DNA from: Fratercula arctica
Taxonomy: Eukaryota; Chordata; Aves; Charadriiformes; Alcidae
Direction of reading: 5' to 3'
Assembly: GCA_947846985.1 (NCBI GenBank)
Contig: CANTUZ010000009.1
Span: 1,240,001 to 1,304,000 of the forward strand
Length of the DNA stretch: 64,000 nucleotides
Below are positions 1 through 11,810 of this stretch, in pieces. The stretch's first letter is position 1, and each line of letters begins with the position of its first letter. Under the pieces are notes generated by a model. That model was not told the DNA's origin and searched no databases. It was given only the letters and a program-made list of their open reading frames with translations. The position numbers and the translations under genes are program-made.

Positions 1-320
1 GAAGTCCTTGTTTGCTGAGCCGATAAAGAAGGCACAATTTATATTTAAAAGCGCTATAAACTTTCTGCTCCTATAGAAATGACTTTGGATGAAAGTGCAT
101 GAGGATTAAAAGTTTCCGTTGCTCTGGGTTGCGACTCTGGGTTTTCCATGGTGCTGGTACCTCCAGGAGCACCAGCACAGCCCAAGTCCTACCCAATGGA
201 CTGTGACACACAGGGCGAGTATCTGGCCACCGGAAGATGAACAGTCACATCAGTGAGGTCTGAGCATCTCCTGTGGTGGGACACAGCCCTGGGCTGCAGA
301 GGCAGCAGTAGTGGTGGAAA
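1..320. other. Intergenic sequence, nothing recognised
   Basis: Mixed-composition sequence with no ORF of note, repeat or RNA signature. Confidence 0.6.
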
Positions 321-425
321 TCACAGAATCATAGAATCGCCTGGGTTGGAAGGGACCATTCAGATCATCTAGTCCAACCGTCAACCTACCACTGGCAGAA
401 AACATCACTAAAAGTCGTGCCAGCA
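321..425 (-). mobile_element. CR1 LINE 3'-end fragment
   Basis: The block cacagaatcatagaatcgcc, then ctgggttggaagggacc and gatcatctagtccaacc, is the reverse complement of the CR1 3' end that is ubiquitous in bird genomes. Similarity fades after about 425, so the copy is short and old. Confidence 0.85.
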
Positions 426-1702
426 AAATGATTTGTCTCTCCTGGGGATGGGTGATGGACCTCTTCGCCTTGCCCTGGTACTACCCTTGGCTCTGCCTTG
501 GCGTCGGCGTCCAGAGTGCTTGGAGGAGACGCCTGGCTGTGGTCCATCACCTCTCTAGAGATGCAGCCCAAGCGCTTGGATGAAGCTGGCTCTGATGGTC
601 AAAAATCTCTCCAGGTTTCTCTGGCTGGAGTTTGCAGAACAGAGCCTGGACCTCCAGCATCTCCCTGCAGCTCCATTGTTGCTGGGGGGAAGAGCCCGGG
701 GAGCAAAGCTGAGCGCTGCCCGTGGCCGGTGCATGGAGGAGCTTGTGTTGGTGAGGGTGAGTATTCCAGCAAACCAGCCGTGCATGTTTGATGTGGTTTA
801 AATTAATCTCGATTGCTGTCTAATATTTTTAAAAGACATTTTTTATAACATGCAAGAATAATGTAGGAGAACTAATGTTCCCTTATGAAATGCCTTTCAG
901 AATAATGATAAAAGTGCACTTTAATCTGCTGTGAGAAGTCTCTGTGAGGGAGAGACATCCTATGAACAGGTGGAATCGTGGAATAAATAAAATAATTAAC
1001 GAGAAGGAAGAATTTGCATCTTCTGACTTTTCCACAACACCTGCTCTTTTTTTTTTTGCAAAAGACTTTATTTTGTTTCCTGAGGGGGTCAGGAGAACCT
1101 GGAGATTCAGGCTTCTGGCCATTAGTAAGTTATACTTTCAAAGACTATAAAATGTCAGGGAAGCAGTGCATGGGAACTAAGTGCTCCATTAAGTTTTCCC
1201 TATGAAATTAAGCACCTTTATTGCCTGAAATGAGAACTACCGCCTAATGATGGACCGATGCAAATTCCCATCTGCATACCCGAGCGCGAGGGCTGGTTCC
1301 CACCGTGGCGGGCAGGGAGGTGCTGCCAGCCCGCTCCTTCCCTGCCCAGCCTCATGTCCCGCAGGAGGGACCCCGGGGTCCCTTGTCTGAGCCCACGGTG
1401 ATGGCTCCCCGGTGCCGTGGACCGGCAGGGGGGGATTTGGGTGCTGGCCACCCCTGGTCCCACACGTCAGGCCGTTCTGTGGGGCAGCAGCGTGGGCCCA
1501 GGTTTGGCTTGTGCTTCCCAAAAGCGAGACTCTCATGGTGGGGTCGGGGCTGCCTGTAAGCGGGCTGCACCCAGCTGGCGGGGCCAAATCCTGCTCCTAC
1601 ACCCCCGTCCCAACCGCACACAGAGCCTTTACCAAGCAGGATGGCTCACACCTCACCCCATGGACAGTCTCTGCTACAGACACTGCCACCACACTGAACA
1701 GC
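426..1702. other. Intergenic sequence with an AT-rich island
   Basis: 790-1240 is AT-rich, non-repetitive and rich in ATTA/TAAT cores, a possible conserved non-coding element. The rest is GC-rich with only shadow ORFs. Confidence 0.5.
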
Positions 1703-2326
1703 TGGTGTCACCCCTAAACACCGGCATCACCCCCAAACATCAGCATCACCCCTAAACACCGGCATCACCCCCAGACATCAGCATCACCCCCAGACACCAG
1801 CATCACCCTTAAACACTGACATCACTCCCAAACACCAGCATCACCCCTAGACACCAGCATCAGCCCTAAACACCGGCATCACCCCCAGACACCAGCATCA
1901 CCCCCAAACATCAACATCTTTCCCAAACACCAGCATCACCCTTAAAGACCGGCATCATCCACAGACACCAGCATCACTCCCAAACACCAGCATCAACCTT
2001 AAGCACTGGCATTACCCCCAGACGCCAGCATCACCCCCAAATGCCAGCACCATTCCCAAACACCAGCGTCACCCTTAAACACCAGCATCATCCCCAGACA
2101 CCAGCATCGCCCTTAAACATCGGCATCACTCCCGAACACCAGCATCACACCTAGACACCAGCATCACCCTCAAATACCAGCATCACCCCCAGACACCAGT
2201 ATCATCCCCAGACACCAACATCACCCTTAAACACTGGCATCACCCCCAGACAAACATCAGCATCACCCCTAGGCACCAGCATCACCCTCAAACACCAGCA
2301 TCACCCCCAGACACCAGCAACACCCC
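1703..2326 (+). repeat. 19-bp minisatellite (about 33 copies)
   Basis: Tandem units of the form caccagcatcacccccaga, with variants caccgg, catcag, cccttaaa and cccaaac. The period is 19 bp, with a few indels near 2250. Confidence 0.93.
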
Positions 2327-4799
2327 GCGCAGGCATCACTGAAATGGGAACCACAGAGGACCCACACAAGCTGTGGATGCACTTGAGGTGCTGTTTAATG
2401 GCTCCACGTGACCAGGGGCCGCCCAGGTCAATTTTTTAAGTCCCGTTTCTGCTTGTTGCTGAGAATGTCCCCATCGGGCACGAGCCTTTCCGGTGGCCCG
2501 CAATGCCACCGGGAGCTGCAGAGAAGCAGCACCTGGGAAGAGGTGTGCAGCCTCTCACAGCTCCAGACATTGAGTTAGTAACAGGTTTGGACACAGCAAA
2601 CAAATAATCCATTCGCCTTTAGAATACCTCCCTTTCAGAGGTTCTACTTTTTCTACAGTTTTTGGAGAAATCTTACGGTTGCCTTCATTTTCTGAAACCC
2701 CGGTGTTACGGCAGAGAAAACGTTTTGCAATTGCCACCCAGGCAAAGCCCTTGCAAAACGGAAAAACCTTTAGCAACGGGTTAATTCTGGCTGGGAAGAG
2801 TTTCAAATACGGAAAGTTGTGTGCGCTGCGTGTTATTTCTTGCTAGTTGCAGCACCTCGGGGTGACTTCAAAGATCCCCATCAAAGAGCAGAAAGCTTAA
2901 TATGCGGGCAGCAGCGGCGGGCCGGGCTGTCGGCACTTGCCGAGCACCCGCAGCCGTCACCGCCGAGCCGCGCTGAGCCCGCCAGGCTGCAGCCAGCACA
3001 CCAGCACCGGCACTTCTCTCCCTGTATTCCCGCAATATCGCTTTGAAAACGAGGAAGATGTAAGAGGACAAGCATGCCAGACAAATTACTGCCATTGTTA
3101 AAAAAAATCATGTGTCAACAGCCATTTGAAAGAACCGTCTTCTGGTTCGTTTTGGGGTTTCAACCATGAAAATTTGCTGGCGGCTCAATTCGGGTGCTGC
3201 GTCCTGCTGCACAGCCCCTCCGGCAAGGCAGGACCTCGGGAAATGTCTGGGAATGAGCACCCAAGTGCCCTCATCCCACCTGGGAGAGCCCGGCCTTCTT
3301 ACTGCCTTGTCAATTAAGAACTATTAAATTATTTTTATCTTTTTAATCTGAAGGACGCAAAAAAAAAACCACAAAACCCCAGCCCTGACCAGTGGAATCC
3401 AAACTAAATACAGGAAGGGTGTCTGGTTTGTTGGGGGTTTTTTAACGAAAAAAAAAAAAAGGAAATTTGGATGGCAGCACAATTATTTATTTGTTTGAGC
3501 ATTGGTAAAAACTCGTGCTAATTCAAACGTTGTAAAACATTATGAAAAAAAGAAAGGCAGAAGGTCTCAAACCCTGCGTGTGTAACGCACCCAGCCCCCA
3601 GCCTTGGAGGGACCCCCCGGGCTCGCGCCCCCTTCGTCTGGGCACGGAGCGGGCAACGAGAGCGCCTTAAGTGAGATGGGCAATGTCATTTATCCACCCA
3701 TCACCACGCGTGGAGGTACTCTTCTAAATGTGTTAAGTATGTCCTTGAATTATTGAAATAAAAGCTAGCGTCACTGGGGTTACATTTTAATCATCCCTGC
3801 AAGTGTTTAATTAGAGCCATTGCCCTCAGGACAGAAGAAATGGTGATTTATACCTTGTTGTAAAGTATTTATTTTACATTGTGTATCTGTAAAGTATTTG
3901 TGAAGGTGAATACTTGCTTTTTAAAGCGTCATCAGGATAATTTTCTGCAGTCATCCTACAGTTCCGGCGATTTGGCTGGGAAAACCTTCCCGAAGGGTTT
4001 CAGCAGGACGCCCGTGCGTGCAAGCGGTGGCCAGGGAAAAGTAGAAGCAGTGAGGGGGCTGGGGGGGGGGATGTGAGCTGCAGGGCCTCGTCCCCATCTC
4101 CCCCACTGTGCATGGAACCGGGAATACATAAAAAACGGGGGAAAACGCTCCCCAGCAGCGCCTGAGCCAGTCAAAGGACAAGTTGAATCATTTCGTGGAG
4201 CACAAGGACAAGGGTTCATTGATCTGCTGCTGGAAAATATGTCCCCAGTGCAGACGATGCGCTGCCACTGCTGTAACGCCGCGGCAGTGCCTCTCCTTAG
4301 GGCAGAAAAACGTGCAAGACCATAGAAAGTACCAAAACTGAGCGCAGCGGTGAGGGTGCCTCTCCCGGGGCATCAGCTCGTGCCTGGTGCTGCTCCATCC
4401 CTCCCTTCGCGGCACCCAGGCGGAGCCACCCCACGCAGGGACTGCACCCGCAGCCTTTTCCATGTGAATCGTCCCAGCTCTGCAAAATGTATTTTAGCTC
4501 GATTTGATTCCCCGGTGGCGGAGCAGACACAGCCAGGGCATCCGGAGGCCATCAGCCCGTGGATGCACAACCAGGGACCTTCCAGGGCCCCCCGGGAGCT
4601 GCAGTGGTGCCTGTTGGAGGGACGTCTGGGGACAGGAGCGGAAGGGTGTCCCCGGGGCGGTGCTGGGCTGCGTGGGGAGGTCTGTGGCAGTGCTCCCAGC
4701 TCCGCCATGGCGACTCGGAGGGCAGGGCTGGGCTGTCGTGGTTTTGGCCAAATCGGCCAATGGCCGGCGACAGATGCTCCTCCCCAGCCTCTGGTGCAC
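2327..4799. other. Intergenic sequence with AT-rich islands
   Basis: 3320-3960 is AT-rich and contains TTTAATTAGAG-type homeobox cores, a candidate conserved element. The remainder is GC-rich, with A-runs near 3359 and 3450. No gene was recognised. Confidence 0.5.
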
Positions 4800-5245
4800 G
4801 GAGAGGTGGAGAGATAAAGAGATTTACGAGTTTAGAAAAAACTAAACCACTTTAATGAAATATTAAAAAGAAAATAAAATAAAAAGGAAAATAATTAAAT
4901 AGATACAGTATACACAAAACCGTACCAAGCTCCCAGGATGACGTCACCGGCAGGCACTGGGGAAGTCCCAGGCTAGATTCAGCGACGGGTGGGAAGCGGG
5001 TTCCAGAGCTGGAGTCAGGAACACACGGATCGGGATCAAAGGCAGATGAACAGACAGGGTCCTCCTTGGACGTCAGCCACTGAAGGAAGAGACGTGACCC
5101 TTTGATCCCATGGGGCTGACCCTTTGATCCCTCAACTTTTATACTAAGCATGGGGCAGATGGGACGGAATACCCCTGTTGGCCAATTTTGGGTCCCCTGT
5201 CCCGTCTGCTCCTCCCCGCAGGTGGGACTAACCAGGTGTCCTCCA
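4800..5245. mobile_element. Probable solo LTR fragment of an avian ERV (ERVL-like)
   Basis: An A-rich block (4837-4905) is followed by a CRE (TGACGTCA, 4939-4946) and then tttatactaagcatgggg, gggacggaatacccctgttg and ggccaattttgggtcccctg, ending in ctgctcctccccgcaggtgg. The ggaataccc...ggccaatttgggtc-type wording resembles LTRs of ERVL elements in birds as I remember them. No internal viral genes flank it. Ends, orientation and family are uncertain. Confidence 0.45.
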
Positions 5246-5639
5246 ACCAGGACATGGGGTCACAGAAAGCTGCTGGCCGCGCCAGAGACCTGCCTGCAGG
5301 GCCCCGCGCCGTTAGCAGGCGGCAGAGCCACAACGAGCAGCTTCACCCGCCGTCGGAAAGGCAGCAAATCCCTCTGCTGGCAACGGGGCCGAGGGCCGGA
5401 CCTCCTCTGCGAAGGGCTGCGGAGGCCGCAGGAGCGCGCAGAGGCTGGAGCCCGTGCTCCTCCGTAGGCAGCGTTTTCTCTGCGCGAGCACATCGGGCGG
5501 CCAGGGACCGCGGCCGGGTTGGGGCTGCCCTTCCCTCCTCCTGCCCTCCGCAACCAGCAGCAATCAGGCACCCCAATTTACGGCTAATCGCTCCCGTCCT
5601 CCGGAGAGCTGGGGAGCCCAGGCGTGGAAGCGAAGCTCT

Positions 5640-6270
5640 GCCACCAAAGTTTTCAAGGAAACACTTTCATCTGGTAAATAACATATTATTAATTTGCATG
5701 AGGGTTAAACTACTGTGCTGAGATGTGCCTGCTTCAAAGCGATGTAAAGAGCAGACATTGAAGTGGTAACTCAGGCATCCTCTGAACAGCTCTTAACCAG
5801 TCTTCCCTGTTTTGTAAATGGCATTAGTATCTTAGCTGCTTATTTAAAGCTTTAAAAAGTAACCGACTTCCTTGAAGTCATTAAAGCCTAACCTTTAAAC
5901 TCCAGGAGTCTAATGGTTCAAGCCAAGCATAATGTTGAGGCACATCTGTGATAAATCTGCTTTTAATCTCCACAAAGTGCTTTTCATAGATTCCAACTTT
6001 AACGTATTAGGTGTTAGATGAACACACTGAGTGCTAGTAAAATACACTAGATTGTAATCTATTACCTTTTACACAAAGCAGCATTTAGTTTTATTAACTA
6101 TTGAAATATACTGAAAACTGTTAAAAAAGCACCGTGTAAATCTTTAAGATTCATGCTGTTTGATTTTATAGAGGCCTAATTCCTTGCAAAAGTAGCAGGA
6201 GAGTAGTTTGGCCAATGACTTAATAGTTTGTAGCTGATTAACAGAAACCTCCCATCTAATTCTGGGGAAG
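5640..6270. promoter_or_regulatory. 630-bp AT-rich island, candidate conserved non-coding element
   Basis: A sharply delimited low-GC block inside GC-rich DNA, non-repetitive, with no ORF. It is dense in TTTAAA, TAATC and ATTAAC-type cores. Such islands near developmental regulators in birds are often ultraconserved enhancers. That inference needs an alignment. Confidence 0.45.
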
Positions 6271-8249
6271 CGCAGGTTAATGAGGGGCCAGATGCGGTGC
6301 AGGGACGGAGGGGGCTCTGTGGGAGCTGGTGCCCAGCCCCGACACCCCACTGCACCCCGAAACCACTCTCAGCGTGGGTCCAGGGGCTCGGGTGCAGCTT
6401 TACAAGCAGAGTGTTTAAAACCAGGGTGTCTCTGGCCCCGGGTGTCTTCAGGGGTGTGCTGGGGCCGGAGCCCAGCCTGCAGCCAGAGGATGAGCACCGG
6501 CAGGGACAGGTAAGGACACCTCTTTTCCAGGGGGTCCCTCTTCAGATGTGTGAGAGGGAGGACTTCTGGCCAGCTGGCGATGGTGGGAGAGCCTGTCGTA
6601 ACATCCCTGCCGCCCAGGAGGTTGCTCTCGCTGTGTTTTAACCCGGCGTGGAATTTGGCAGAGAGGTGCCTGCAGTCCGCTGGGAACCCCCTGGCTGCGG
6701 CAGGAAGGCAGACGGGCTCTGCCTGGGAGCGGGGCCGGTGGGCTGAGCGCCGGGCAGCGTTACCGGAGTGCGGTTGCATGTCCTGTATCCCGGTAATCAT
6801 GAGGTTACACCTCCCCGTTGCCTTCGACGGTTATCCGGCTTGCGGTGCGCAGGGGCTGGTGCGGAGCCAGAGGCTCCCTGGGAGCCCGGTGCACCTGGGG
6901 GGGTGACGAGCATCCCCAGCAGCGCTCCCAGCTCGGCTCCCGCAGCACCAGGAAAAGGTGGTGGATGCTCGTGGGGGCTGCCACCCGCCGTCTGTCCCTG
7001 CTACCTGGTGCCCTCTGTATGTCTGGCACCCTCCGGGTGACCTCCCGTGTGCCCTCGCCCTGGCCGGCAGCCAGGTGCCGGGTTGTTTGCACATGTGTAA
7101 ATCCCCACCGACTCAGCCAAGCCCAGCGTTATTTTTGGGGTTTCCTCAGGTGCAAAAGGGCAGAAGATAACCGCCCGGTGGGGCTGGGACCCACGGCCAG
7201 GGGTGCAGTGGGGCCGGGGCCCGCACCCCGGCGAAGGACCTTTCCGCCCCGTACCCGCACATGTGTGTCCCGGGAGTTTCCAGCCGCGCAGCTGGGCACC
7301 GGGCAGGATGCGGGGATGAGTCAGAGCGAGAAACGGTGGGGCCGGCTTGGGGGGAGACCCAGGGTTCCCCTCCTGCCGCTGCCTTGCGGCGCTGCGAGGG
7401 AAAATAAAACCCACGCGTGAGCCGTGGGACGTGGCTGGGGCCGCTGCTGCTGGAGCGTGGGGTGCGTGATCCCAGCCCAGCTCCGCCGGAGCAAACACCC
7501 CGGCATTCCCAGCCACACTTGGGATGCTTCGAGGCCCTGGTTGCAGGGGCACCGGGGCCGTATCCTGCTCCAAAGCAGGGCTGGGCGGCAGGAGGCTGGG
7601 GATGTTGAGGGTCTTGGGTGCATGAATGTCTCCAGACCCGCCCTGCGCCCCCGGGGAAAACCCATCTGGGCTTGGGGGTGCCCTCGGGCAGCGGTGCCCT
7701 CCTGCTCCAGCCCTGGCATGCCAGACAGGCTCGGCGAGGGGCAGCGGCAGCGCTGCGGTTTGCTTCTCTGTTATAGGCAACAATGCAGCCAAGCAAAGCA
7801 GACCCCCCGCCCGGCTGCTGGGACGGGAGAGCGCGGCGAGCACGCACGGACCCCCCGGACCCCCCCAGAGAGCAGCGCCCATCCCTGCGACCGGCCGGGG
7901 GGGATGGGCTGGGCCCCCCGGGGAGGGCGAGGACGTGGCCACTGCCGAGCAGGTCCGTGTGAGCCCGGGCTGGCGGCACGGAGAGCCGGCAGCGGGGGGA
8001 GCGCGCCCAGCCATGGTTTTAATTTGCTCGCTTGCATGCGAGCGTCGGGGCTGAGCTTGCACGGGAGGCTCTGGGCTCGCATGAGCCCACGGGACCCGTG
8101 CCCCACGGCTGCCCGGCAGCCCATCCTTCGCCCCACAGCAAACCCTGGCTGCTCCCAACCTCTGGCTGCACCACGCTGACCGCGGGGCTGGCCGGGTCCT
8201 GGCTCGCTTGGCTGGGGGGTCCCAGCCCGGGGCACGCGTGGTGGGGGTC

Positions 8250-8365
8250 TGGTGCTGAGCCAGGGCTGGTCCCGGTGCTGAGCCAGGACGGGGATGAGCC
8301 TGAGCTGGGACTGGGCTGAGCTGGGACAGGGATGAGCCTGAGCTGGCACCGGGCTGAGCCGGGAC
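8250..8365 (+). repeat. Short GC-rich tandem repeat
   Basis: Imperfect repeats built from gatgagcctgagctgg and gggctgagc(t/c)ggga. About 115 bp. Confidence 0.6.
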
Positions 8366-11170
8366 CAGCCGCCGGCACCGCAGCGAGGAGGGAGGTTTGG
8401 ATTTCGGAGCTGGGCTCGTCTCCGTCTCCAGCTCCTCATCCGCGTTTTTACAGCCAGCAGGGCTAATTGTCAGGAAAACATGCATATAAGGGGGGGGGGG
8501 GAAAAAAATCCTTTAAGCCGCAGAAAACTATAAACATGGGAATAATTAAAAGATACACAAGGCCAGAAAGTTAGCACAACAGTAGGTGATTTAAATACGT
8601 GCAGAGGGATCTCTCGCTGTACTTCCTAGCCAGCCACTCCCAGAGGCCTGTGAAACGGTGAAGGGAATGTTTGTTTGGATGCCAGCAGCAGGAGTAGGAG
8701 CTATAAAGCCGGGTACGGTCGCGGCGGCACGGGGAACCTCCGTGGTCGCGGGCGGCAGCTCTGTGCAGATTTGCCAGGGCATGGCTTTATTTTAATAAAA
8801 TGCTAAATTGAAAAACATTGTTCGAAAGGCTGTTCCAGATCTAGAGGGAAATAACTCTGTTTCAGAGCTGATGAAGCCAAAATGTGTTTTGGTTCTTTCC
8901 ACTTTTGGAAGAACTGTTGATAGCTTTTTTTTCCCCTTGCTCTTTCTCCTTTCCTCTCCCTCATATGATTATTCAATTTGCCATGAAAGCTGGGACCAAA
9001 CCAAAACCTCAGTGCCAAAACCTCCGCACTTGGAGAACATTTGGACCCCGAGCTGGAGCTTAAATTACATTTTGCACATGGCCCCAGCCGCATCGGATTA
9101 AAATCCAAAATATACATGAGTTCCTGGTTGTTGAAACCCGGCTCTGAAGCGAGCCGCTTTCCGCCCGGGGGCTTCTCTGTCTTCCCCAAATCCAGGGGAT
9201 CAAAATCCCGGGGCGCTGGAGAGGGTTCCCCACACTGGGACCCCTGGCTGCCGGCAGGGGCTGCGGTGCTGGGGCTGCCCCATGGCATGGGGTGCGAGGG
9301 TTGCGCTTTTGGGGTGTTTTTCACCGTTTCTGCGCTGGTGCGAAGGAGCTGGGGGTCCCTTTTCTTCTCAGTCAGGCAACCGCTCCCTCCCCTTCGCTCC
9401 CACCACAGCCGGGGAGGATGCACATTCGGCGGCTCGGTCCCTGGGGGGGCGGGATGGGGACAGAGTGGCTCCTGCCAAAACCTCCTCCGGCTGCAGCTCC
9501 GCTCTACGGCTGCAGCCAAGAGGGTGGGCGCTGGGGACAGTCCCCTGCCATCGTCCCTCCATCGCCCAGCTCAGATGGGGTCTGCACGTGGCCGGACACC
9601 CCTCAGTGATGTCCTGGCAGGGTGAGGTGGGACCGGCAGCAACTGCAGGGGGATGCCCGAAGCCTCTGCTTGCAGCTGAACCCATGGACCCGCTGGGAGG
9701 AACTGCAAGCCGTTCTGCTGGGAGTCTCCCAGCATCTCCCCTCCTTGTGCTGCGGAGAGCCGGCTTTGCTCCCCAGCCTCCACACTGGGATTTCCCAGGG
9801 CTTCGAGCTGAGGGGGATTGTGACAGCCTTGATGCCATCACCAGGGCTCAGAAGGAGACCAGCTCGCCCGGGCTCCCAACAGCACCCATCCTGCAAGCCA
9901 ACCCTCCTGGCGACGACGGCCTCCAGGCATGGGTCCCTGGCAAAGAAATGCAAAACGCGGCAGGAGCAGAGGGGTCTGGGTGCAAAGCAAGGGCGAGGTG
10001 CTTGCTCCTGTGGTGACAACCAGCTGAGAACACCCCTGGCCTCATGAAGAGGTGCCAGCGCCTGCCATAGCCTTGATGCCGCCAGCCGGGGCAACTCCCA
10101 GCGTGTGGCTGAGCCAGCAGGATCAGCCCTTTCCATCAGCGGGATCAGCCCTTTCCACCATCCTTTTCACCTGCAGCGTTATCCTCTCCATCCCCGCCAT
10201 CTCCCTCTCCATCCCCACCATCTCCCTCTCCATCCAGGGGTCTCCCTTTCCATGGGATCCCCCTGAGACCTAAGCCACAGCCACCAGACCTGTTCCTCTG
10301 GACCCTCTCCTTTCACACTTCAGTAATTTCCTTTTTTGCCCCCATTCCCACGTCTCGGCGCTAGTTTTCATCAGACAGAGCCCGTAAACAAAACACATCC
10401 TCCTCTTGTGGAGCCCATGACCGGGGAGCTCTGGGCCTCATTTTAGCAGTACAAGGTGTTCCAGCGATTATTACCCCTAAATAATGCGGTTTAACAATTA
10501 ACAGCTTGTTTAAACAGTATCTGCATTTTCCTGCTACTGAAGAGGAGACTTTAATCTCCACACACAAACAGCGTCTTGTCGGGACAAGCTGCGGGATCTC
10601 GGGGCTGTGGCACAGCCGTCCTCGCCCCGGCTTGCTGTCCCTCCGCAGGGTTTTGCCGTAAATTCCTGCGACGTTGCCGAGACCTGCAGCATCAGCCCCG
10701 CGCGCTGGGGTTGAGCTGGTGCCGAGGGGCCGGGGGTGGGCTCGGCAGGGCCCCGGTGCCGGGGGTGGGACGGCGCGGTGCAGCCGGTGCCGCGCGACAG
10801 CGCAGCCGGGTCCTCCGCTCCGCCGGGGCTCGGGCTGCTTTGAACGCGCTCGCTTCAATTACCTCTAATTACACGCGGTGTATCAGAAGCCAGACGGCTT
10901 TGAACCTGCAAGAGAATTTGTGCCGTTTCCAGGTGCAGAGCAGCAAGCCGCCCCAGCCACATGAAAAGTTGATATTTCTGGAACTATTAAAGAAGTGTCT
11001 TTTAATGATTTAATAAAATAGGCAGCGTAGCAACGAGTCCTCTCAGAAGTCAAAACCCCAATCCAATAAACCAGCGCTCTGACGGCCGGCTTCCTCAGAT
11101 GCAGCATCAGGGAGCGATTTTCCGAGGCAGACTGGGATGTCCGTAATGATGGAGCCGAGAGGGACTGGAG

Positions 11171-11455
11171 AATCCTAGAATGGTTTGGGTGGGAAGGGAC
11201 CTTAAAGGCCACCCAGTGGCACCCCCTGCCCTGGGCAGGGACACCTCCCACCAGCCCAGGCTGCTCCAAGCCCCGTCCAACCTGGCCTTGAACCCCTCCA
11301 GGGATGGGGCAGCCACAGCTTCTCTGGGCAGCCTGGGCCAGGGGCTCACCCCCCTCACAGCCAAGAATTTCTGCCTCAGATCTCATCTCAATCTCCCCTC
11401 TTCCAGTTTGAAGCCATCACCCCTCGTCCTATCGCTACGAGGGTCGATAGAGAAG
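11171..11455 (-). mobile_element. CR1 LINE 3'-end copy
   Basis: It starts tagaatggtttgggtggg on the + strand, the reverse complement of a CR1 3' end, and continues through the ggacacctcccaccagccca and gatggggcagccacagcttc segments. It is very similar to the copy at 59575-60130 in the opposite orientation. Confidence 0.95.
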
Positions 11456-11539
11456 GGTTGTTGGTGCTCACCAGCTCCGGACGGGGCAGCTTGTCCCCGA
11501 GTATGGGCTGCAGCGTTCACAGAGACGAGAGAGCCACGG

Positions 11540-11810
11540 GGCACCTGAAAATAGTCCTATTTATTTTGAGGATGCCTGGTGACCTTTTGCAGGCAAGGCA
11601 GATAAATGCTGGGCCAGGCAGCATTGTTCTCTCTTAAACCAAGAAATAGAAACATTAATCATCTAACCAGTCATTTATCATGGTTTGGGGGCATTAATTT
11701 GATGGTATGTCATTTCCCATTTGGTTTGTGTGTTGTGGAGGTTGCATTCAAAACACCTTCAATTAGATGTAACTAATGATATAGAGCTATTTTAAGGCCG
11801 GATGATCCCT
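11540..11810. promoter_or_regulatory. AT-rich island, candidate conserved non-coding element
   Basis: Low-GC, non-repetitive block directly after the CR1 copy, with several ATTAAT and AATTAG homeobox-type cores (TCAATTAGATG, GCATTAATTTGA). Confidence 0.4.

Larger units (their letters stand above)
5246..11170. other. Intergenic sequence between the LTR-like block and CR1
   Basis: Mostly GC-rich without a supportable gene. AT-rich islands lie at 5640-6270 (strongest), 8480-8600, 8780-9130, 10340-10580 and 10840-11060. Short tandem repeats lie at about 8250-8365 (gagctggga/ggctgagc units) and 10171-10245 (24-bp ctccctctccatccc units). Confidence 0.55.

Noticed and set aside
7001..8485. 494-codon open frame on the - strand
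   Set aside because: It is in GC-rich DNA where stop codons are rare, overlaps long ORFs in other frames on both strands, is Pro/Ala/Arg-rich without any domain, and contains short tandem repeats. It is composition-driven.
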